A stretch of 63,479 nt of DNA from Darksidea phi (lineage: Eukaryota > Ascomycota > Dothideomycetes > Pleosporales > Lentitheciaceae). Numbering within the stretch: the stretch's first letter is position 1; each line of letters begins with the position of its first letter. The stretch covers positions 1-63,479 of the forward strand of contig JASJFT010000247.1 in NCBI GenBank assembly GCA_030770425.1, read 5' to 3'. A model generated the notes under the pieces. That model saw only the letters and a list, made by a program, of their open reading frames with translations, was not told the origin of the DNA and did not search any database. Of the stretch, positions 48,262 through 57,996 are shown one piece after another. Both the position numbers and the translations under genes were made by a program.

Positions 48262-49537
48262 CTAATGCTCCTTGATAACGTCGGCGTAAGAAGGCGCAGC
48301 ACCCTCCTGCTTCTTTGCACCCCTATCCCCCTGCCCTCCGCTGTTTGGCTGGGTCGCCTCCCCTAAGCTCATGCCCACTTCAACAGACACTTGGATTTTA
48401 TGCTTGCTGCACTCGAGAAGATCATCGTCGAACTTGACACGACCATTTTTGAAAGCGACGATAATGGAAGAGCCACCAAATTGAAAAAAGCCTAGCTCAT
48501 CACCTTTTTCAATCTTGCTGCCGGGCTTTTGCCATTTCTTATGGATGCTGAAATTTGTTAGTGAAGGCATGTATGGCCGATTATAGGACTCACTAGACGG
48601 TTCCCACGTTAGTTGCGCCGATAGCGCAGAACAAGACTTCGCCGAACTCCGGAGAATCAATCAAGACGTAGTCCCGAGCATTGGAGGTTAGAATGTTGAC
48701 ATCGCTCCTCAATGCAACAGGATCGACCTGATAGTAGTCACCAGGTAAGCTCCGAAACTCCGTAATAGTGCCGTTCACGGGGCAGTGGAAGCGGTGATAG
48801 TCCTGTGGAGAAAGCCGGAAAGAGGCTACTGCAGCATCGTTGAAACGAGCGCCGAGATTAACGTCCATAACCAGGTTAGTGATGGAGAAGTCGGTTCCCT
48901 TAATCCACAGCTTCTTTGATTCACCCACAGTGTCGTAACAAACCACTCGGCTGTCCGCCACGCAGACAGCCTTCTTGGGATTACCCTCCTCCGCGATGGG
49001 ACGACTGCCGGGCTTGTGTTTGCGAATAAAGAAATCCTCAAATGTGCCATACTCTTCAGGGTCCGAAGGCTCGAAGGCGTCCATGTCGATACCGTAGAAA
49101 TCTATAAAGCCCTTGATCTGCTTGTGCGACTGGGGGGTACCCTCTAACTTTCCTGTGATGGGTTAGTTGAAGGGTTGGAAGGAGCAAGATATTCGGCACC
49201 TACCTTGTCGGAGGTTCTCGCGATGAAGATACATGCGCATCGCATGGGTTGTATCGACCCATTCGGTAAGAGGATTGAACAGTAGAAGCAGCTTCAGCTT
49301 CTTCATGATAGGGATTTGTTCCCTTTCGAGCTCGCCTGTCTGTGCCGTATCAGAACTAGCCGCATAGGCTCGATAGTTCAACGCACCTTGCGGTTTAGCG
49401 ACTTCCATCCGACTTGACGATGCGAAATCTATTCCTTGTTAGTAACTCGCACAGATATTAGAAGACGCTGTACTCACCAGGTGCATCCACAGCATGACCC
49501 AATCGAGGGCTGCATGGATCCAGCTAAACGGCCACAT
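48262..49537 (-). CDS. psd: phosphatidylserine decarboxylase
   Basis: Five exons on the minus strand, 49537-49478, 49428-49387, 49339-49204, 49152-48594 and 48547-48262, give 360 aa in a consistent frame. The N terminus MWPFSWIHAALDWVMLWMHL may anchor the protein in a membrane. Family features in order are FEDFFIRKHKPGSRPI, VADSRVVCYD, DYHRFHCPVNGTI, VLFCAIGATNVG and the autocatalytic site in FFQFGGSSIIVAF. Self-cleavage before a Ser in the GGSS motif (LGST in bacteria) creates the pyruvoyl cofactor. The enzyme makes phosphatidylethanolamine. The length and lack of a C2 domain make it a short, soluble-type enzyme unlike yeast Psd2. The C-terminal tail (about 40 residues, Gly/Lys/Gln rich) is not conserved. 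Confidence 0.93.
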
Positions 49538-49949
49538 CTTGTCAAAATGCGCTCAGCTTAATTCACTTCTCAATCCCTCAGAATCTAATCGGAGAAGTAG
49601 TGCTGTGTCCAGCTCTAAGGGTTGCAATAAACTAGCCTAGTGCTGCAGCGGCGATCTCGCGATGATCCAAGTCTGACGCCGTCTTGACGATTTCTTGCGC
49701 AAAACCTGGATGCAGAATTTGTAGAACGTTTCAGAGGTATGTGACGAAATCTGGTAGGGGAGTTACCATGCGTTGGGCGATGATCTCGACGTTGTGGGGT
49801 TTAAGTTCGACTCTGTCAATATGACGTCACTCACTACTTAGGTACAAAGCAACGCCAGACAGAGCCATATCAGTGACTCGACACTTTGTCTTCGATTTCT
49901 CTAATTGAAGTCCTCTCAAGCATCACATTTCAAGCTCGTAGAAGTCGTA
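49538..49949. other. divergent promoter region
   Basis: Separates the decarboxylase (minus) and caleosin (plus) genes. No other feature was recognised. Confidence 0.5.
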
Positions 49950-50745
49950 ATGCCGGCCAAACAGCTTTCGAATGGCGATCCCGAGGAGATGGTCGTACGC
50001 TCGATCCGGTCTGTTCCCATCACAGAAAAACGTAAATCTTTTATCAATACCGATCCCGACGTGAAGCTCTACCATGCCGGTAAGGCTTTCCACGCATTAC
50101 TTTTGGATCCTACGACTAAGTTCATCAGGCACTGCGCGCGCGAACATCGCTGCATCGGCAGAATTTCCCTCTGGGGCAAACAAGGACTGGACGGCCCGCC
50201 ATTCGCATCAATCCGTTCTACAGCAGCATTGCGATTTTTTTGACTCCGACCATGATGGCATCATCTGGCCACAAGATACGTTCTGGGGCTTTTACCGCCT
50301 AGGCTTTGGCATCATGCTATCTCTGCTGTCTGTCTTTATTATTCACGCAAACTTCTCCTACCCGACTCTGCCGACCTGGCTCCCTGATCCATTCTTTCGC
50401 CTTTACATCACCAATGTCCACAAGGATAAGCACGGCAGTGATAGCAACACCTACGACCATCAGGGCCGCTTCGTTCCACAGCATTTTGAAGACATCTTCA
50501 CCAAGTACGCGGAGGGCAGAGACTATCTAACCATTTGGGACGTGAAGAATATGATCATAGGGCAGCGGTGTATTATGGATCCTATTGGCTGGGGCGGTGC
50601 AATCTTTGAGTGGCTGGCGACGTACATTCTGCTGTGGCCGGAAGATGGACGCATGATGAAGGAGGATATTCGGGGAATCTATGACGGCAGTATCTTCTAC
50701 TCCATCGCGGCGAAGAGAGAGCAGGGAACGAAGCACGGACCCTGA
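49950..50745 (+). CDS. caleosin (lipid-droplet peroxygenase family)
   Basis: Two exons, 49950-50079 and 50129-50745 (49-nt intron), give 248 aa. The splice restores the conserved GTARANIAASAEFP segment. It is followed by VLQQH, a single EF-hand loop (DSDHDGIIWPQD), a membrane-inserting stretch with the proline knot region (ANFSYPTLPTWLPDPFF) and the C-terminal block YDHQGRFVPQHFEDIF...DPIGWGGAIFEWLATY...YDGSIFYSIA. Caleosins bind calcium and heme and act as fatty-acid peroxygenases on lipid droplets; in fungi they have been linked to sporulation and oxylipin formation. The gene appears intact. A second, damaged copy lies 4.3 kb downstream on the other strand. Confidence 0.94.
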
Positions 50746-51407
50746 GCTCGCCTATGACGATGTGGTGTGATTGCTCGTCTTCGCCAGAGGCTCAAGTGAT
50801 ATCAATTAGACGATGCTTAGTTACAACTCCCTTCCGGTTCCTAGCTGTTGGCTCGCTGGGACAAGGAGTACCAAAGCATAAATCTATGGTTCATACATAG
50901 AAACATGTTGAGAACTATATGTCCTAATAGCCTTCGATAGATGATACTAGCTAGAAGTTATTTAATGTAGTAGATCGAACGACTAGGTTATCTCTAACAC
51001 AAACACAACCACCAGTGAAGCAAGTTGGGTCGCTTCTCCAACAAGCATAGTCTTGTCTCTACGAACCAATGATGGCTCCCCCATCGGCAATGTCTATTCT
51101 TTATCGTTGCCGCCATTCACTACGGTATGGCTACTTTCAATCGCCAGAACTTGTTTGGTGCTGTATCCTGAAATGAGTTGTTAGGAGAGCGTAAATGATC
51201 AATGGAATATCAAAGACTTGATGAGGCATGAATGGAATTGATCAAAACTATCACTCCAGAGTATCTCGAAGGTGTTTAAGGGCATTGAGTGGATGTTACC
51301 CAATGACACTACATTCGACAATGAGCCCTCCAACCCACAGGTCAAATATGACATCCGCTAGCCTTTACTCTGCCCGTCACCAACAGAATGTAGCGAGTGC
51401 GACATAC
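50746..51407. other. intergenic region
   Basis: Between the convergent ends of the caleosin and unknown-family gene A. No gene was recognised. Confidence 0.5.
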
Positions 51408-52076
51408 TCAATAGATCTTCCTCAAGAGTGCCCTGATAAACCCATCCTCCTTCGCCTCTCGCAGTGGGAATCTATTCTTCATTGTGTAATTGCGGAAGGC
51501 GTCATAGTTAGCAAACTTCTTGAGCGGTACGCCACGACGGCGATGGTCGATGAGATTGACGAGGTTGACCATGACCTTGCGGGAACCGAGAGCCTGTACC
51601 ATCCATTAACACTTATGTCTACCGCTTACAAAAGGCAAACAGTAGTTACTAACCTTCTTGCACTTCGTAATACTCCCCGGCACCTCTTCAATGCCCACCT
51701 CGCGGCATAAATCCTGCCATTTCTCCAACTTCCCTGTATCCGTTCCGTACAGATATTCGAACTCCTCTCGAATAGCATCAACGCGACGCTTCACCTTCTC
51801 CTTCTTGTTCCAGCCTTGGCTGATGGCGAGTGCGTTGAATTGCTCGACGAAGTTGGCGTCAGCGTTGGGGGTGAAAGTCGGGAATTGAGAGAAGTAGCTT
51901 GGCTCGGAGGCCGGTGTGGGGATGACCACCCCTAAAGTTGAGTTGGTGGTTGAGGCGAAGGAGGATGATGATGCGGAGACTGGCATAGATGCGGCAGCTA
52001 CTGAGATGTTAGCCGGATGTTTCATAGGGGAAAGAGGAGACGTACTCCCAGCGCGAGATTTAGACTTCTTCGCCAT
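51408..52076 (-). CDS. unknown fungal family, copy A
   Basis: Exons 52076-52046, 52000-51654 and 51593-51408 give 187 aa. The first intron (45 nt, GTACGT...CTAAC...CTCAG) is a multiple of three and stop-free, so an unspliced form with 15 extra residues is also possible. I do not recognise a named domain. A Ser/Thr/Ala-rich N terminus is followed by a helical core (FVEQFNALAISQGWNKKEK, EEFEYLYGTDTGKLEKWQDL, CREVGIEEVPGSITKCKK) and a basic C terminus (VNLVNLIDHRR and onwards to FIRALLRKIY). It is a clear paralogue of copy B 840 bp away on the same strand. From memory, similar proteins occur as expanded sets in Dothideomycetes and other Pezizomycotina. No function is known to me. Confidence 0.8.
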
Positions 52077-52914
52077 TTTGGAGTAGAACCTGACTTTCTG
52101 GGGTTGAGGGTTGGCGTGACGAGGTCAAAAGTGTTTGCGGATGCTATGCAATAAAGCGCACCGGTGTCAGGCGATGGTCTTGGCCGTTTGTAGGGTGACA
52201 GTTGCGGGGGAGACGAGGTGCTCGATTGGCGGAGTGTTTCTTCCTCTGGAATGCCTTCACTCGTGATTCCCCACAGACCACCTTCGGCGATGTGAAGATC
52301 CCTTAGGTCGCGGCCTTGCTCAAATGTCCTTTCACGCTTTGGGCAAAGCACCAGTGATCTTCTCCCGGGTGCCTCAAACTGCGTCAGACTGACAACCTTG
52401 TAGACGGCTTATCAACCTGAGGGCGATAGGATCTTATATCCAGAGAACACTCTGAAGGCGTGAAAAAGTTGTCAAGGTTGCCAACAAGGCTGGGATGGAA
52501 CGTTATAAGCGTGACGACTTGCGCGCAGATCTTAATCGGTTTCCGGGAATGGCATGCGGGGAGTAGAAGTGGTGAATGACAGCTGTTGTAGGCTTTATAC
52601 TGCGGATAGTAATAAACAAATCTAGAAGGTAACACAGCGATGTTGAAGGTGAAATGGCAGCCTCGAGATAGCCACAATTCGTGGCAGTGCAGCATTGACT
52701 ACGCCGCTTCGCCGAGGCGCATCACTAAAAGAGGAAGCTCATGTGAAACGCCGAATCATGTGTTGGATTCGCGTGACCCAATCGTTTTCCCAACAGACTC
52801 CCGGTACTTGCGCATTAGAACGCCCCAATATTTGACGCGCAATGCGCACATCGTGAACCAACCATTTCTTGACTCAGAGAGGCGCCCTCCGGCGCCACCA
52901 ATAACCGCACGCAC
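52077..52914. other. intergenic region between the paralogues
   Basis: Promoter of copy A and 3' end of copy B. No further gene was recognised. Confidence 0.5.
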
Positions 52915-53766
52915 TCACTTCCTATTGCCGTACACCTCGCGCAGAAGAACTTTGATAAAACCTTCCCGCTTAGCGGCCGCTTTGCTGTAGATTTTTCCTG
53001 TCTGTATGGTGTACTTGCGGAATTCCTTCATGGAAGCGAACTTTCGGACCGGAGTATCGAGATGGCGGTGTTCGACTAGGTCAACGAGATTGACGAGAAC
53101 ACGCTTGAGAGCCTGGGGATTTTAGCAACCTCAGGCTTCGCTGTGGAAGTGATTGGACATAACTGACTTTCTTGCATTGCTTGATGCTCCGCGGCACCGG
53201 CTCAATACCCACATCGCTGCACAGCTTTTGCCATTCCTCGAGATTCGTGAGATCCACACCATAGTTGCTGATGATGTCGTCGTCAATAGCTTCGCTACGA
53301 TAGCGCTTGGCTTCTTTTTTGGACCAACCCTTGTATATGCTCAGCTGCTCGAACTTGGAGATGAAATCGTCGCCTTCCATCTCAGTCCAAAGAGCTGATT
53401 CTACGAAGGTCAGACTTGCTTCTGAAGGGTAAAACGGAGACGCACTTGTCGTAGGTGCCATTGGAGGTGCCACTGGAGGTGCCATCACGGGCACAATTAT
53501 CGGCGCACCTGGGGAAGTTAGTACCACGCCGTTGTTCATCGCATCCGGTCCAACTCACGTTGCGGGTAGAGATACTCCTCCCCAAAGCACTCTTTCCATC
53601 TCCGATTCCAGTTCTGATCGCCACCCTTCCATCCCAACACATGCACAGCGAACTTGGTAAACTGTGCTTTAGGCGACAGCTCTTCATTGATCTCCGCGTG
53701 GATATCCTTGGCCCAAAGGCGAAGATAGGCGGTTTGCACTTCAGGTGTGGTAGCCATCGTTGACAT
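52915..53766 (-). CDS. unknown fungal family, copy B
   Basis: Exons 53766-53559, 53508-53446, 53400-53168 and 53112-52915 give 233 aa (an ATG at 53757 is also possible). The core FISKFEQLSIYKGWSKKEAK, LEEWQKLCSDVGIEPVPRSI, KQCKK and the tail VLVNLVDLVEHR...FIKVLLREVYGN match copy A throughout. Exon 1 adds a domain missing from A (QFTKFAVHVLGWKGGDQNWN and RRWKECFGEEY) that looks like another copy of the same helical unit, so B may have two units and A one. The linker is rich in Pro/Ala/Met. The second intron is 45 nt and in-frame, at the position equivalent to the first intron of A. Function unknown. Confidence 0.8.
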
Positions 53767-54174
53767 TCGTCGCGGCAGGTACGAAGAGAAAAAAGACCCG
53801 TTCACAGCCGGGCGGTCGTCGTAAGCACCTTAAATGTGCTGGCTCGCCAAGGTGAGTCTGACTCGTTGTCATTGCAGGTACCCGCAGAGGCGGTTCTGGA
53901 TTGGGCGGATAAGGAATGGGCTTGTGGCGCGGAACCCCCTTGCCAAGGGACATGCGCTCCGACACGGGACGCTCCCACCGCCGCAGTAAAAGTGATAAAT
54001 CTTCTATATTGTGAAACACTAGCTGAAATGTTTCATTGTTTTTTGTTCGATGCGAGAGTCGTGCGTTACCTAGGTGTCTCGCAGTGTCGCTCACCGGCTG
54101 TGAGTCTTCGCACTTTCACCTCCGCAACGCAGTAGATTTGTTGAATAGCTAGGATTCGATCATTCACTCGGAAG
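53767..54174. other. divergent promoter region
   Basis: Lies between copy B (minus) and the small gene at 54175 (plus). No other feature was recognised. Confidence 0.4.
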
Positions 54175-54555
54175 ATGCGAGAAAGCAATAAACACTTACC
54201 GGTACGATTCTTCGTCTACACCACCGACGACTTTCTATCCACAATCTCCACGGCTGACAAAATGGCACTCGCCTACCTCTTAGACGGCCATCTCACTTTA
54301 CCAATTCGCTTGGTAAACGCGCTCATCACGACACTTTCCAACCTGTCCAACTTTGATACCGAGCTCAGCCTTATCTCATCTAATCTTCTCGAAGCAAAGA
54401 AAGAGAGCGTAGATCCGAACTGCAACACTATACTCGTAAACGATGAGTTTCGCGATAATCTGAGGGATGCGTTGGTTCGACTATATGAGGAGGAGCGTGG
54501 TGAGTATGAGAAGTTGAAGGAGGGCTGGGCTGAGGTGGAGGACTTGAGGTTTTAA
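54175..54555 (+). CDS. small hypothetical protein
   Basis: A single-exon frame of 126 aa, not recognised as a family. It is predicted mostly helical with a charged C terminus (LRDALVRLYEEERGEYEKLK), no signal peptide and no membrane segment. Codon use looks reasonable (few rare runs, acidic helices), and the frame is longer than overlapping alternatives. The first 17 residues may not be translated if the internal ATG at 54262 is used. The call rests on frame quality alone. Confidence 0.4.
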   Translation: MRESNKHLPVRFFVYTTDDFLSTISTADKMALAYLLDGHLTLPIRLVNALITTLSNLSNFDTELSLISSNLLEAKKESVDPNCNTILVNDEFRDNLRDALVRLYEEERGEYEKLKEGWAEVEDLRF

Positions 54556-55074
54556 CCTTAATGCGGGAGGTACTGAGCTTCGTGAGAAAGTGGTCTGAAG
54601 GCGGATTATTGACGTGAGCAGTTTGAGATATGCCATCGGGATTGCGGAATGAGGATCGTTCCGAGCTGAACTCTGGACAGCTTGTTCTGGATACGTATGG
54701 AGATTTACCACGAGACGCTGCGTTTGCTGCGTATCAGCTTGAATCTTTTTGCAGTCAACCAGCAGAGTGAGATGCGGATCTGTCAGATAGGTTTTCGCAG
54801 ACCTTTGGTATAAAAGCGATTGAGAAGTTTCCTGATTGGCCACATACTGGTGACTAACTTTGAGTGCGCGACATTAGCCTTCTAACGTGTTTTATCACTT
54901 AACCGCCCATATCAGTCATCCGTCTACCCAAAAAACCACCAAAAATCGGAAAAATAGCCTCAGGACTGCGGACAGTCAATGTAGTCGCCTTCTCTGGGCT
55001 TCAGCGTCCCGCCTTGCAATCTGGTTCCGGAATGCCCATTATTACCGTTATACACACTACTAGTAAAGATAAGA
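54556..55074. other. intergenic region
   Basis: No gene was recognised. An alternative frame of the caleosin-like copy's last exon runs through 54960-55142. Confidence 0.4.
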
Positions 55075-55910
55075 CTAGGACATCTTGTACGATGCCACAA
55101 ATATATCTCCTCCGAGACCGAAGCCTTGCTTCCATCCCTCACCCTTACTACGCTCCTCTTGGATGTGCCAGAAGATGGAGCCTACAGGACAGTGCATTAG
55201 TCATGCTTGGCAATAAAGCACCGCAACACAAAGCGCGTACTAACGAGAATTCGGGGGTACATCGACTTACATCATAAATCTGCCGCAAACCCTCCTTGTA
55301 TATCCTCCCGTCCTTTTGGATAAGAAGCCATGTGGTTACGCACTCGAAGATGGCTGCTCCCCACTATATACGCAGAAATTAGCGCAGCCAGAAAGATTAT
55401 AAGTAGGGATGGGAAGAAGAGGTCACATACACTAAAAGGATCCGCCGCACAGTGGTGTCCCTTGATCATATTGAACAGCTCAGTGAAGGATAGAGCATCA
55501 TCCTGATCCCCATCCCACTTCGCAAATAAATTCCCAAAAAGCTGCGGTACGAAACGGCCTTCGGGATCGTAGACACCGCTATCCGAACTATGCTGTCTAC
55601 ACAAATGCATCAGCCATTCTCCTTCAAGCGTGTAACCTTTGGACGGCTCTCCAAGTGTGCGCAGTAACGTCGAACTCACTCACCTTCGCTTTGTAAATGC
55701 CATCTACGTACACGCAGAATAGCGGATCCGGCAGATATGAATACTTCAATCGTGTCGGATACGAGGAATTCACGTTGATAATGATGAAAGCTAGGAGCGA
55801 AAACACTATGTTGAAGCCCAGGTTGCGGAGCCCAATGTAAGTATCCCGAGGGTATATGATGCCATCAGCGTTGCGGTCCCAGAAGAAGTATGTGCTGTTG
55901 TATGTCGTCT
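55075..55910 (-). pseudogene. caleosin-like paralogue, frameshifted
   Basis: Minus-strand exons can be traced at about 55910-55684, 55592-55431, 55363-55271 and 55181-55075. They encode the EF-hand DRNADGIIYPRDTY, LGFNIVFSLLAF with the knot region NSSYPTRLKYSYLPDPLF, HSSDSGVYDPEGRFVPQLF, DPFS-WGAAIFECVTTWLL and DGRIYKEGLRQIYD, then GSIFWHIQEERSKG. Joining the last two exons at the only GT and AG present loses one base, so GSIFW falls out of frame. A missing G before GTAAGT would explain this. The segment before the EF-hand also changes frame (DDIQQH in one frame, FFWDRN in another), and the usual N terminus is not found. It could be a divergent expressed gene with an altered tail, but decay is more likely. 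Confidence 0.6.
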
Positions 55911-56708
55911 ACATCACATCTTCCCGTCAGCACTCACGAAATTCTCCCGTTGATCCCGAAAACGGGGGCGAGGAGGCTGCGATTCAGCTTCGCAGTTTGG
56001 AATTATCGATGGGCAGAGGAGGAATGACTTACAAAGTCCTTTTACTCCCTCGCATGCTCGCTATCACCGAAAGGCGTCGCGCTCGAGACGGCGAGACTAT
56101 AAAGCCCAAGGCAGGACATTGGAGCGGGTTGCGCGGGAGCTGCGAGGAACGAGAACGGTGCAGGTTTGCGGGCAAGGGGTCCCGAGTCAATGTGACCCGT
56201 ACAGCTTATACGTGCAGTTGTCACGAAGTTCGTGGATGCAGGGCATAATGCTGCTGTCGAAGGTACGGAAAAGAGACATCGTCGGCAACACGGTGCCACC
56301 AAACATGGTCGCGGCGGAGAAGAGGTTGGAGGAGCTCAGCGAAGCATCAATTCGGGAGGCGGAGGCATGGGACTGGTCATCAGATTAGCGGCTTAATTAG
56401 TTAGCAAGTCAGCAAAGGCATATTCTTCTGGGGAAAGCAGTGGGAAAGCAAAAGAGGCTAACTGCGGCGTTTCAATAAATTACACCACTATACCTAAATA
56501 ATCAAACCTAACACAAGGGTCCGCAATAGTTATTAGGGAAAGAAACGAAAGAGATAAATTAGTAGGTTAATTAATTACAGCTTATATAAAAACAACGATA
56601 ACGGAAAAAGTTGTGGCGGTACAGAGTGTGGCTGCAGTTTTCGGGGGGTGCGAAGCCTTAGAGACCTTTTGTTCCTCAAGGCATCCGATTCAGGATTGGG
56701 GCAGTGCT
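55911..56708. other. intergenic region
   Basis: Contains two plus-strand open frames (55856-56248 and 56119-56388) without recognised motifs, then AT-rich sequence (56450-56610). Confidence 0.4.
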
Positions 56709-56870
56709 CTAACTTGAAGGGCTGAGTGCATGCGCCTGCGTGTCATGTCTATGCCTGCGCGTTAACGTTGAGCGCACAACACTATACTTTTTGGCCATTT
56801 GAGTATATGAAAATTGTTCTCCTGGTCTCAGCGATTCGATATCATAAATTGCAGCCTGAATCGGGTCCAT
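56709..56870 (-). pseudogene. relic of a pogo/Fot-type transposase N terminus
   Basis: The minus frame from the Met codon at 56870 reads MDPIQAAIYDIESLRPGEQF, then SYTQMAKKYSVVRSTLTRRH. This is the Psq-type helix-turn-helix start of fungal pogo/Fot1-like DDE transposases. The frame stops after about 53 residues and no DDE domain follows, so only a fragment is left. Confidence 0.75.
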
Positions 56871-57085
56871 ATTGGTGGAATTATGACGCGTTGAGCAGAG
56901 GGCGCGACTGGGGTGTGCATGACGGTGCGCACGACCTACCAAGCTACGGTAGTAGCGGTTGGCACAGCCACCTTCATCTCTAACCGAGGTGCTAGACCAA
57001 GTCTAGCGGTTGACCACAGACTTATAAGGCTAACCGTATGTCCTCATACGTGCAGTCCCTCGCTTTACTCTCCAAAGACCCTAAA
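56871..57085. other. promoter region of the NADAR gene
   Basis: Short region between the transposase relic and the NADAR gene. An in-frame ATG at 57038 could extend the protein by 16 residues. Confidence 0.45.
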
Positions 57086-57912
57086 ATGCCCAAAGTGACG
57101 CGCAAAACTGTTGCAAAGTCCAAAGCCCCTGCAAAATCTAGACCGAACTCTGGCACCCAGGCCAAACAGGCAAGTCGGGCCAAAGCAATCGCTGAAAGAA
57201 ACGCGCCTGTGTTTTTCCACGGTGTTGAGGATTCTGGAGAATGGGGATTTCTTTCGCCATGGTGGCGGTGTCGCTTCGAAGTCAAAGGCGTAGTCTACCA
57301 GAGTGCTGGGCAGTACATCATGGCGGAGAAAGCACGTGCGTTCGGCGATAAAGTAAGCCACCAATGATTACCGTGTCGTGATGACAGCTCACAAACAGGC
57401 AGAAAATGCTCCAGAAAATCTTGGAAGAAGAGACACCCGACGTCTTGCGATCCTTGGGCGATACAATTAGAGGTCTAGACCAACAGTCATGGCGACGACG
57501 TACGTCATTTCTTTTTAGTAACAACCTCAGAGTCAAACCATACAATGGCTGAAAGCTTCTAGGAGTGACACGTATCGCGAAAATTGCAAATATATCCAAA
57601 TTCACCTCGGATGATACTGAGAGTCGAGATCTGTTAAGACAATTCAAGAAGCTTAAGAACCGAGAGCTAGTTTTTGCTGATCCATCGGATGCAGTTCTTG
57701 GGATCGGGTTCAGCATAGATGAGGCAAAAGAGATGGATAGAGAGCAATGGGGAGCTAATGTCTTCGGAAAGTCGTTGGATGCCGTTAGGAACCTTATGAC
57801 GGAGACAAGCAAAACAACCAACATGACAAAAAAGTGGAAAAAAGCGAAGCCGTACGATCCATTTGACACCTCGATATTTGACGAAGGTGGGAGAATGAGC
57901 ATTCACTGGTAG
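57086..57912 (+). CDS. NADAR-domain protein (ADP-ribose/riboflavin-intermediate glycosidase superfamily)
   Basis: Exons 57086-57352, 57403-57499 and 57563-57912 give 237 aa. A basic, Ala/Lys-rich N terminus is followed by a NADAR (YbiA-like) domain. Its features are PVFFHGVEDSGEWGFLSPWW, VVYQSAGQYIMAEKARAFGD, a helical DVLRSLGDTIRGLDQQSW block and ADPSDAVLGIGFS...WGANVFGKSL. Known members hydrolyse N-glycosidic bonds in riboflavin precursors or remove ADP-ribose from guanine. The usual active-site Glu of the S(A/V)EQY motif is Gly here (SAGQY), so activity is doubtful. The last 20 residues match the C terminus of the secreted protein at 62116-63252. The gene is convergent with the SGNH hydrolase gene, with 84 bp between the stops. 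Confidence 0.82.
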
Positions 57913-57996
57913 ACTGGTACTTTATTAATTACCAAATGCTATTTCTTTCCCCTTTGCCTCACTACATTTCGCCATGACTTAAAAAACCCAGAATCA

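Noticed and set aside
55856..56388. Two plus-strand frames opposite the caleosin relic
   Set aside because: No family similarity; one is antisense to the caleosin exon. Could be expressed, but nothing supports it.
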